Shown: piece after piece, positions 51,142 through 61,726 of the stretch
Numbering within the stretch: position 1 is the stretch's first letter
How the letters are laid out: each line of letters opens with the position of its first letter
NCBI GenBank assembly: GCA_023079485.1
Contig: CM041083.1
Coordinates: 60,827,810-60,891,809, forward strand
Origin: Archilochus colubris
Taxonomy: Eukaryota; Chordata; Aves; Apodiformes; Trochilidae
Direction of reading: 5' to 3'
DNA: 64,000 nucleotides
Notes under the pieces: model-generated
Database searches by the model: none
What the model was told of the DNA's origin: nothing
The model's input: only the letters and a program-made list of their open reading frames with translations
Program-made: the position numbers and the translations under genes

Positions 51142-52080
51142 TCATAGAATCATAGGGGTTGGAAGGGACCTCGAAAGATCATCTAGTCCAACCCCCCCTG
51201 CCAGAGCAGGGCCACCTAGAGTACATCGTGCAGGAACGTGTCCAGGCGGGTTTTGAATGTCTCCAGTGAAGGAGACTCCACGACCCCCCTGGGCAGCCTG
51301 TTCCAGGGCTCTGTCATCCTTACAGTAAAAAAATTTTTCCGGATATTCAACTTGAACCTCCTATGCTCCAATTTACACCCAACCCCTTACCCCTTGTCCT
51401 ATCACTGGTCACCACTGAGAAGAGCCTAACTCCATCTCCCTGACACTCACCCCTTACATATTTGAAAACATTGATGGGGTCACCCCTCAGTCTCCTTTTC
51501 TCCAAACTAAAGAGACCCAGCTCCCTCAGCCTTTCCTCATAAGGGAGATGTTCCACTCCCTTAATCATCTTAGTAGCTCTGTGCTGGACTCTTTCAAGCA
51601 CTTCCCTGTCCTTCTTGAACTGAGGGGCCCAGAGCTGGACACAATACTCCAGGTGCGGCCTCACCAATGCAGAATAGAGGGGGAGGAGAACCTCTCTTGA
51701 CCTACTAACCACACCCTTTCTAATGCACCCCAGGATGCCATCGGCCTTCTTGGCCACAAGGGCACATTGCTGGCTCATGGTCATCTTCTTGTCTACCAGA
51801 ACCCCCAGGTCTCTTTCACCTACACTGCTCTCCAGCAGGTCAGCCCCCAGCCTATACTGGGACGTCTTGTTGTTCTTCCCCAAATGCAAGACTCTACACT
51901 TCCCCTTGTTGAATTTCATCATGTTTCTCCCTGCCCAACTCTCCAGCTTGTCTAAGTCTCTCTGAATGGCAGCACAGCCTTCTGGTGTGTCAGCCACTCC
52001 TCCCAGCTTAGTGTCATCAGCAAACTTGCTGAGGGTACATTCTATACCCTCATCCAAGTTGTTGATGAAGATATTGAAAG
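51142..52080 (-). mobile_element. CR1 LINE, 5'-truncated, ORF2 end open
   Basis: On the minus strand the copy begins in RT at [18 protein letters not shown], includes the FADD catalytic box (FADDTKLGG), and keeps 236 codons open from ATG 52057 to 51347. It passes through [20 protein letters not shown] and [20 protein letters not shown]. The 3' UTR ends at 51142-51155 with the inverted ATTCTATGA. It is the least decayed CR1 in the window, but without endonuclease and most of RT it cannot move. It lies antisense in MTPN intron 1. Confidence 0.95.
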
Positions 52081-53149
52081 GTAGTGTGTTAGTGTTTCAG
52101 GTAGTGTGTTAATTTTTACTCTTGGAAACTCGCTTTTTTTGGGAAAAAACTTTGTATAATTGTTGGGTTTTTTTTTTTTAGTTGCTGAACTTATTTTAAG
52201 GATGTTTGTATCGGTAATCTCTAAGAACCCACGAAAGTGGTTGTGTTGATTTTGGTTGGCTGAACCAGTTTATATCTTAGCAGGGATGAAAGCTAACACT
52301 TCAAAGTCAGTGCTGTGATTGTGATTTAGACCCTGTGATTGTTCTATAAAGAGGAAAAAACATGGTTTAGCTACAAGGCCACTTCAAAATATTGGAATGT
52401 GTGGAATCATTGAACTGAAGGCCTAAAGTGTAGATCAGGAGTGTGTTTTTATGTAGTGAGCTCTGTTGTTAAGAAATGATGTTCTGTAATGCTGTCAGAT
52501 GACTTAGGCATGTTTTACAGAAATACAGATATTGCAACAAAAGACACCTACAAATCCAGCTTTGAGTTAAGGTTAGCATTATGTAATTCAGCTCTTTGGT
52601 GGTTACTAGATGAGATCTGGGGTTACAGAATAGATTACATATGCAGCCACTCCAGAGACAGACTGGAGAGGATAAAAGCACTCTCACTCAGTTCCATGAG
52701 GAATCTGGGCTCTCAATACATAAGCTTTAAGAATGTTTCAGCAGAGAAAGATTCAATAGTAAGAAAATCGAGGTAGTAACACTTGTTTTCAGTGATAAAC
52801 CTCAGCTTATTGTTTGGGGTTTTTTGCTTGTTTTTGTTTGTTTGTTGTTTTTGTGTGTGCTGGCAAAAGTAAAACATGAGAGCTTTTTATGTCTGAACTC
52901 ACAGCATTCAATTTTAGTTTTTCTTAAGTCTTTACAGAAAGTCAATTGAACACCAGGGTATTTGAGGCCCAAGTTCTGTGCTTAAGCAGATGATTGATGG
53001 AAGAAGAATTCAGGGGAGGTGAGCTATAAAATTCTGTTTCTCTGATGGAAGATCAGATTGCCTTTCTTGGTGTTATTTGAATAGAGATGAGATGATACAG
53101 CAGCTTGTCTACAGTGATGTCACTGGTCACATCTTTTGAGGAATCTGTA

Positions 53150-54668
53150 ACCAATACCCAGAGTTGAAAGCAAAATGGTCCACTGGAAGGAATGTAGAAA
53201 TACTGCAGAAATGTGCAGAGTTGGAGGTATGACAGCCAAAGTTCAGTGGAAGTTGAAATTAGAAAGGAATCTGAAGGGCAGTGCAAGGGGTTAGGGTATT
53301 GGTAGTGAAAGGAAGGCAAAGGAAGATCTGGACCTGATGCTTTATGGAGCAGAGGACCTAGTGATAAAATATGTGACAGGTTTTTTGTCTCTTTTCTTCA
53401 CCTATTAAGAGAGTCTTTGGTAATGAAGCACTACCCATAATAGAAGCAGATGGAGTTATGAAATTCCTTAAGCAGACTGGATATACAAGAATCCATGTGG
53501 ATCAGACTGGATGCATCTGAAGGTGTTGACAGACCTATCTGATGCCTGTGTGAAGCTGTTCTGTCATCTTTGAAAGGCTGTAGTAATTATGGGAATTTTC
53601 ATGGTGAATCTGAGAAAGCAAACATCATACTCTTTTTTTTAAGAATGTTGAGAAGGAAGATATGTGGAACTGTAGGTAGTTCAGCTTAGCATCAGTCTCT
53701 GGGAAAGCTGTGGAGTAAATCTTTCTCCTCCTTGACCCCGCTTAACAAGACATTTGCTGTAAGGCTAAAGTGAGAGATCATGTCAAAGTTCATGATATAA
53801 GGTTGATGGAAAATTGGCTGGACTGTTGGACTCAAAGGGTTGCAATCCAAAATTTCAAGTGTGGTCTAGTTACCAGAAGCATCCATCAGGGGTTGATATT
53901 GGTAATACTGCTAAACAACTTTACTGGTGGACTAAGCAATGTGGATGTTTCTCTACCTGGACAGAAAGAAATAAATTCATGCACCTGTACAAGCTGGGGA
54001 ATGATTGGCTATGTAGGAGCTTTGTAGAAAAGGACTTCAGGGTCCTTTAGACATCAAGCTTCAGATGAGTCCACAGTGTGCCCTTGTATTTTTGAAGGCC
54101 AGCAGTGTACTGGGCTGTATTAGTAAAAAAAACCAGTCAGGATGTTGAGACAAGTTTTTCCCTTATTACTCTAAGGCTGAGCTCTGGACATCCTAGACTA
54201 ATAAAGGCATTGATATACTGGAATATCTTTGAAGTCAAGATTTTGGGGTCCGTCAGGATTTCTGAGGACATACAAGGAGATGCTGTTAGAATTGTGGTGG
54301 TTTTGTTGTTTTATGTTGTTGCATAAAGAAGAGAAGATAAAGGAGGATTTTATTGTTGCCTTTTTGTACCAAGGGTGGGATATAGAGAAGATTGCTTAGT
54401 TGCACAGTGAAATGTGTAAGAGTCAAGAATTCCAGTTGGAATCTAAGAAAAATGAAATTCTAAGAAACACCAGTTAGATACAAGAGAAAAATATTTCATG
54501 GGTTATCAAGCTGTGGGAAGCTCTGCCTGGAGAATTTGTGGTATCTGTTCTTAGAGTTGTGTGGAACTTGGCTGGGCAATGCTGTGAGCAGTCTGATTGA
54601 ATCTACTTTGAGCAGTTGTCAGACTAGATAACCTCCAGAGTTCTTTCAACCTTAAATAGTCTGATTTC
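53150..54668 (+). mobile_element. CR1 LINE, old, about 1.5 kb
   Basis: Decayed frames follow CR1 ORF2 order: a KAKEDLDLMLYGAEDLVIKY-like segment, an EADGV...DQTGCI segment (from EADxV...GPDGIHP), MENWLDCWTQRVAIQNFKCG in the RT domain, then an EKDFRVL segment. The end carries 'cagactagataacctccagagttctttcaacc'. Stops and frameshifts are frequent. This is an ancient inactive copy with approximate edges. Confidence 0.75.
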
Positions 54669-57600
54669 ATGAGTCAGTAGACTCACAAGTTTGTAGAATT
54701 AAACTGTCCTTATATTTTTAGATTATTAGTCAGGTCTCAGGAAGTGTGGTATTCGAGTTTCCCCTCATTACTGCCAGTGTTTATGACCCATGGATTAGTT
54801 TAGCATCACGTTATGTTTCTCTGTTTCAGCAAGTAGAGTAAGGGCAGAAGTTTTTCTTTGGCTTACAGTGTTCTTAAGTTGTGTTGACAATAATTAACAA
54901 TGATTTTGGAAACTGCAGAATGACTGAAGAATAAAAGTATGTAGAAAATAGGGGTGGTTTTGCAGTTGTCTCTGCTGTATTGTTTTTAAGGTTTCTCAAT
55001 CAAGGGTTTTAGATCTCGAGTGCTAGAGAGGTAACTTTTGAATTAGATAAGTCCCAGAGTTGAAATGGCAGCAGTAAATAGTCAAAAAGTCTGGGAACAT
55101 ACAGGTGACACAAACACAGGTTAAGCAGTGAACTTTGGCTTTAATACTTAAAATACAGCCATTTTGAGAATGCAAGTAGAATGTCAAAGCTAGCTAAGTC
55201 TATTTTTAATCTTCAGAGTACTTATGTGTTTGATGTTGGTTATACTGGAGAATGATAGGAGGGATGTGAGCTGACTCAAACTTTGAGAAAAGGGTAAGAA
55301 GATTAGAAGAAGATGAGTTATAAATTTGGGCTGTGTGAAAGAACTAAATTCCCATTGTGAAAGTTCAAGTTTTTTCTGATAAACCCTTTTCAAGTATATG
55401 GCTAATAATTTTTTTCAAAGTGTGGTTTGTTCAGACTTGCTCTCCCTTCAGGATACTGAGGAATACACAGCTCTTAAATGATTTCAAAGTTAAGGTTATT
55501 TATGTTCCACTTAAAACATAAAATTTTCTCTTTTAGGCAATGAATTAGATGTAAAAACAAAAAATGAGTTAGTTTTTAATTTAGTGGATACCATTATATT
55601 TTCTATTATGGCACAATATGTCTTTAGATTTTATCCAAAAATATAAATCAGTTTACTTCTGTCAGTTTCATTTAGGAAATGAAAATAATAATTGGAACAC
55701 CTGACCATGATATTTTCAATCGCAGAGGGATCTCTGGATTCAGAATATCACAATTTAACCGAAATAGCTCTTTCTTACAGCTGTGTCATTTTTATTTGGT
55801 ATATCAAAGTTTACCTAGCTATCTACTAGAGATTTCTTTTTTGTTAAAAGATGTGTCATGAAGAGGAACACAGAAAGCAGATGCTCAGCTGAATTTTACC
55901 AGTTTGTTTTCAAATGTTTCTTCTGGCATAAAATCCCAGGAGGACTTTCATTTTAAAGTGAAGAATGTTTTTAACGTTGCATAAAGGAACCTTACATATG
56001 TGATCCTTCTGATATAAATGCTACACACTGTTATATGACAAAGAAACAAAAAGGTGCACTATCTGAATTTTATCTTGTGTCCACACATTTACCTATTGCT
56101 CCTACACTTGAGGTTCATAAATGCTTAAAACCTGATACACCTGCTTTCCACAAGTTGAATTCTTAACTTCTGCTCCAGATCAGTACAATGAGATTGGTTG
56201 GAAATAGTTCGATGAACTACCTCTCTTAATCTCTTTGCTGCGTTTTTAAAAACAAATACTCTAATATCTCATAGTCTGTAAGAATGGTCATTCTTTGTGT
56301 GCAGAGCTAGAAGGCAACGGACTGTAGAGTGAGTTCATCTCTTTCCAGAATAATGAAGGCAGGAATTACCCATCGGTGCAGTTCCTGTAGGATACTTCTC
56401 TCCATTCTAAGGATTTCTTATTTCATGGAACCTGGTTTCCTTCATTAAATCTGGAATAAAAGTAGTATGTGAAATGGAGAGATGAAGTTATTTCTGCATG
56501 GTAGGATAAATACAGATGGGATATGGAGTTGCTTCTAAATTTGAAAGAGCATTTTAATGCCACCAGTAATACAGATACTGCTTAACTAATACAGTTAACC
56601 TATGCAACAGGATTTAACGAGGTCACAATTTTCAGTTTCTATTCCTGTGCTAGAACTGCAGTGTAAATTCCAGCTACTTATTTCTGATGTTGAGGTGCAG
56701 GAACAGATTCAGCTGGAAGGAAGAAAAAGATCAAATTAATTCTGAGACTGATTAGTTCTCTCACTGAATTAATTGTTCAGCCACTAATTCTGATGCAGAG
56801 TAGGAAGGATCAAACTGAGGCAAGGAGTAGTCATGCTGTAACTGCTACACAGGAGAAAATTGATGCGAAATTGCTGGGTGACCTGTGACATTAATAGTGT
56901 GGCAATAATGTTCTAGAGCAACATCACCAGCACACCACAGTGCCCAAGTTAAGGAGCTGGCTTATATTTGGTTTCAGCTGGTGTGCCACTGAAAAGACAA
57001 TGGTGATTGAAACACATGAAGTATGCTATAGGGATGCTAGAATGGCATTAAATGAGTTTGAAATGGATGGAAACTGGGGAAAGAGGAGGGGTTAGCAGGT
57101 AAGTCTGGACAATTTGTGTAATAAAGCCTACAGAAAAGATGGGGGCTCTTTTAGAACAGTGTCAGTCTGGAGAGGTTAAGTAATCTGCCTGGAAAAAGGA
57201 GCTTTATAACTTGTAATTTTTTACTAAACTTGTTCATTCAGTGTTTGCAATGAGCTGATGTCATAATGTGCATTAGGGGTAAAGTCAGTGAAATATGATT
57301 CACTCTTAACTAGGTTGCAAAAGAATAAGAAATTAAATTTGGCAGAACTTATTCAAGGCAGCTATTTAGGTACAGATCCTTCCAGATAACTTATCCAGCA
57401 GGCATGACAGGAGGACAGCTTGGCTGTCAGAGGACTCTTCTCTGAGCTCAGATACAATGAGGGGGAACAGTAAAAGTTGAATTGGGGATGGGTATCCAGG
57501 AAGAATACAGGCTCAGGGTGTGCAGGGTTGGAAATTTAAAAGGCAAAGCTGACTGAAGTTAAACGGGGAAAAAAAACCATGAGATAAAGAAGAGCTCTTG

Positions 57601-60330
57601 TGTAGGTATATTGGTAACAAAAGGTAGAGCAAGGAGAATGTGTGATAGGGAGTAGTAGAAGAATTAAGTTTAAGAGTAATTAATTTTGATAATACTCACT
57701 TAAGAAATTATGTAAAACAGATTTTTTTATTTACTGAATCACTCTTTTCCAGGAAATGGGTGATAGTTGCATTCAGAGAACACTATAATGAACCCTATTT
57801 ATTAGTCGTTCTTGCAAGTATTCAGAACTGAGCTTTGAGGAGAACATGAGTGATTTCCTATCCTTCAGTGAAAAGTTGATAGCTTTCAACTGAAGATGAA
57901 ACTTAAAGTCCTTCTAATTGAATATTCTGTTATTCACAGACCACTGCTCTTTCTATGGGGGGATCCCCCAGACAGTATGAACAGGGGATCTAAGGGCCAG
58001 AGAGAATTTATCTGTGAAGAGTTCTGCAATGTATGTTGGAGACTGCATATAAAGCATGTTCCTGTGCCAATCCCTGCATGTGAAATGGATTGATTTATCT
58101 TCCCTTCCTATTTTTATATGTTTTGGACTGGGAGTGGGTAAGGCCAAATGAAGTTTTGTGATGTTCAGTGCCTGCTTTATAGTGGCTCCAAAAGTTCATT
58201 GTCAAGCAGGAATTATTCCACAACCATTTTAGTAGACAACAGACAGATCTATGGTATAGTCTTTAAAAAGATTAAAAAATAAAAAATGAAAAATCTTTTA
58301 GTGTAAGCCAGCGAGCCCAGTAACACTTATAAGCTTAGAAAGGAAACTTTGATAGAATGTTTTAAGACATAATGATTTTGAATTTCTTTTTTGAATGTGA
58401 ACTCTGAAACTTTACTGTGTACTATCCTGGGAGTTGCCTTGCTTGTGCTTCTCCTTTACCGCTTTGCTTATCAAGTCTCAGCATATATCAGACATTACAA
58501 GTGTTCTTAAAGCCTTTTTGGGAGTAGCAATTGTATGGCTCTTACATGCTTGGCTTCCTAAACGTATGCATCCCAATCCTAAATATTGTATCTGCAAATA
58601 TCATGTGTTGCTTAAATGCTAGTTTTAAAATTGATGGGAAGCAGCATGGTGCAAACAAGAGCATGGAGTAGAGCTTAACTTTCTAGATAAGCTAAGTATA
58701 TACTGCCTCCTTATGTACTTTTCAGACCAATATGTCTGTGGTGTTGGAGTACCATGTTCTGGATTTTTTTTTTTTTAGTGTCCTCACCAGCTTTTTGTAT
58801 TGAACAAGAGTATCTGCAGCAACTTTACTGGCAAACAAAGAGCTACACATTCAGTTAGTCACATTCTGTTGTATAGTATTGATAAGACCACATGGCTAAA
58901 GCTGTGATGGACTTTGTTTAGAACTACAATTTATTGTTGTCTGAAAATCATAGTTAAGAGGAAAATTGTCTCTTTTTCCTGATGTCCAACATGCTTCAGA
59001 AGCCATAGCTGTATTTCAGAGGTAATAACAGCACTTGCAGATATTTTTTTAAATTGTTCTACTTGCTGCTGCTTTGAAGCCAGAACCTTCATTAGTATGA
59101 GAACCAGGTCCTGTCTTCTGAGACTACAGATTGTAGTGTTTTAGTTAAACAACTAAAGTCTCACACTCTTGTTTTGACTTCCAGTAAAGTATATTATGAG
59201 AAAAATTGTATATTCAGTTAATAGGAAAGGAGAATTCTGAGCTCATCTTGTTATAAGATGAGCAGTATAAAACTCTGGTAATATAGAACATCAAATGCAG
59301 AATAAGATTTTCTTCTGACAGCCTTCTTCTTTTAGAAGGGAGGTGATGGCTGAAAAAACATGTGTCAAGCTCTCTAGTCTGTGAATTTTCTAGAGACTGG
59401 GGCAGAAGTGAGACAACTATGGGGGCCTTGTGTGGAAGTATGAATTGGTGCTACAGAATAAAATATTTTGGTTTTCTGTGGAGGTGCAGGATGTCAGACA
59501 TTATGCTAAATATAAATTCTTCCTAAAATACTACCATTACTTGCTTGTAGAAACAAGTCTCTTAACACATAGCTTGTCAGTACTTGTTTTCCAGTAACTA
59601 CTTGTCATTACTGAAGTGCAGCAAATCAGTTTATCCTTAGCTGCACAACCCAAGGTGAAGAAACAAAGCTGATTAGGCACTCACTAAATTAAATTTTGTT
59701 TACGCCTTAAGAGATGTCTCAAGCCACTATTATGAGTGGTGTTAGAATACAATTTCCTGTGTCCTGATTCTGTTGACTGTCTTCAGATGTTTTTGTGTCA
59801 AGTACAATTGGCAGGTGTTTATATAACAGAATGACAGTTTAATAATTGGGTTTTAAATTATGGATGTTCTGTATCTGCTTGTGGTTATGGTGCTGACTTG
59901 TTTCTATACATCAGGTTTCTTAGTGTGCAAATTTTCAATTTGTGTAGCAGCAGGTAAAGTAGATTAGAGCAGCCAGATAACTAGGGTCCCATTTGGGGAG
60001 AAGGAGAACCAAAATGAGGAATATGTGAGCATTTTCTATAAGCTCGAGTGATTAACAAAAAACAACAACAACAAAAAGCAAAATCACATGAGTTACCTGG
60101 CTCACATTTGACACACAGTGTTCATGGAGGAATCACCGTTGCCTTGAAGTCTTAAATGCATAAATAAGGGAAAGGGAATTGAGCAAATTAATTTTTTTTT
60201 TTTTTTTGATGCAATGACTTAGATGGAACATTCTTCAATGTATTTGACGGTGTTGGATTTTTTTTTTTTTTTCATGCTTCTTGTGTGTTAGCTCTAAAAT
60301 TTTGCTCATTGGATTATGTTTACATTGAAG

Positions 60331-60444
60331 GGTGAAGATGTCAACCGGACACTTGAAGGTGGAAGGAAGCCTCTTCACTATGCAGCAGACTGTGGACAGC
60401 TTGAGATTCTGGAATTTCTGCTATTGAAAGGAGCTGATATTAAT
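60331..60444 (+). CDS. MTPN: MTPN coding exon 2, residues 25-62
   Basis: This exon encodes 38 residues starting [11 protein letters not shown] and ending LLLKGADIN. It carries the second ankyrin repeat, with the diagnostic PLHYAA and [10 protein letters not shown] signatures. It is phase 0 at both ends: the acceptor is TTGAAG before GGT, and the donor is GTATGT after AAT. The acceptor is unusual. The long T-tract sits about 60-70 bases upstream, and another AG lies at 60289-60290. Joining there would place a TAA as the second codon, so only the AG at 60329-60330 gives protein. The encoded sequence matches vertebrate myotrophin as I recall it, which implies strong purifying selection. Confidence 0.97.
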
Positions 60445-61642
60445 GTATGTATACCAATTTGCAAACAGATGTTAGGGTCTTCCCCTATCCCCCCCTTCCC
60501 ATTCCCCTGATATACGCACACACAGGATTGGGTTAAGTGCTAAATGGTTACTAAAAGACTCAGCAATTTGATGTATTTAAAAATATTTGAGAGGTGATCT
60601 CTTAGAAGCTTCAAATTGTGTTTATTAAATATTTTTATTCTTCTGAGCACACCAGTGGAAGGAAGCTGTTTGTAGCTATAAAAAGTTTAAATTTAATTTG
60701 GCCATGATTAGAAAAGTCCAGTAATTGCATCTAAATGAAGTCTGCATGAAATACATATTACATTTATTGGAAGGCACTTCAGAAGACAGTGAAATGCATC
60801 CTTGGCCAGGGCAGGATCTATTTGATTTGGTATACATCTCTTTTTTTGTTGTTTTGGTTTGGTTTTTTTGGTTTGGTTTTTTGGGGGGTTTTCTGAGGCA
60901 TTCTTACTTGTACAAATGTAGTCATTTCACTGTAGCTTAACATGCATGGCTTTTGTCATGAAGACTTGGCTGGGTTGTTTTGACACTTCAAAATATCTTA
61001 GTTTTCCATAAAGTAAAGTTAATACTTTACCATACACCCCCAAAGGATGTGCATTAGAATACTCATCTGAAAGTTACTGTATTGGACATCTTCACTTCAG
61101 TCTTTAACAAAATGGATTAGGTTTTCTTCCTTGGTATCTGGAAAGATTCTCTTTTCATCAGCTCCTCTAACTGGAAAGGAGGGAAAAAACATGTTTCAGT
61201 GGCTCAGTTTCTTATTCTTTCCAGTGCTATAGTTTAGATAGGAGAAGACAGCCCAAACAGTGTTTCAGACAAAACTGGTTTTTGAACTCAGGCTGGCTGT
61301 AAAATAGGAGAATTAAGAGTAGTGTTTATAAACTGCTCAAAATATGTCAGCTGAAATCTGAAAATTTCTATCATTGGCTTAAAAAATACTTTGGATACCT
61401 GAAATTCTCATGGAAGAAATTCCTTGCTGAACAGTAGCCTGACTGTTTTGTAAACAATGACTTTTCTTTTTGAAAAGAAGAGTAAAAAAAATGAGGGAAT
61501 ACATTTCTGGATACTCTGAAATTCCTACCTTCACTCTACTGTTGCAAAATAAATAAATAATAAAAAAAATAATAATAAAAAAGGAGAAAGCTCTTAACAC
61601 TGTGTGAAATAGTGCTTCAAATAACTGTGTCTCAATTTACAG
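60445..61642 (+). other. MTPN: MTPN intron 2 (about 1.2 kb)
   Basis: This short phase-0 intron runs from GTATGT to TTACAG. It holds a T/G-rich tract at about 60841-60890 and an A/T-rich (AAAT)n-like stretch at about 61548-61580. No gene or mobile element was recognised in it. Confidence 0.95.
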
Positions 61643-61726
61643 GCTCCAGACAAACATAATATCACACCACTCCTATCAGCAGTCTATGAGGGCCATGTTT
61701 CCTGTGTGAAATTGCTTCTGTCAAAG
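61643..61726 (+). CDS. MTPN: MTPN coding exon 3, residues 63-90
   Basis: This exon encodes 28 residues, starting [18 protein letters not shown] and ending KLLLSK, which form the third ankyrin repeat. The acceptor is CAATTTACAG and the donor is GTGAGA, both good matches to consensus, and both junctions are phase 0. Myotrophin has about 118 residues in vertebrates and exons 1-3 give 90, so a final exon of about 28 residues plus the 3' UTR is expected. I found nothing resembling it between 61727 and 64000, so the gene is cut by the window edge. One residue (HN rather than HH) differs from the mammalian sequence as I remember it. Confidence 0.97.

Larger units (their letters stand above)
37246..60330 (+). 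other. MTPN: MTPN intron 1 (about 23.1 kb)
   Basis: This interval lies between donor GTAGGA at 37246 and acceptor TTGAAG ending at 60330. Past the CpG-rich first ~300 bases it is AT-rich and contains no recognisable exon. It carries CR1 fragments at 46.6, 48.6 (weak), 50.0-51.1, 51.1-52.1 and 53.1-54.7 kb. The stretches 37.5-46.5, 47.0-48.6, 48.7-50.0, 52.1-53.1 and 54.7-60.3 kb show only AT-rich DNA, short homopolymer tracts and open frames that look like chance. Confidence 0.93.

Noticed and set aside
52081..52115. GGTAGTGTGTTA direct repeat next to the 5' end of a CR1 copy, considered as a TSD
   Set aside because: Both copies lie on the same side of the element, so they are a local tandem repeat and not a target-site duplication.
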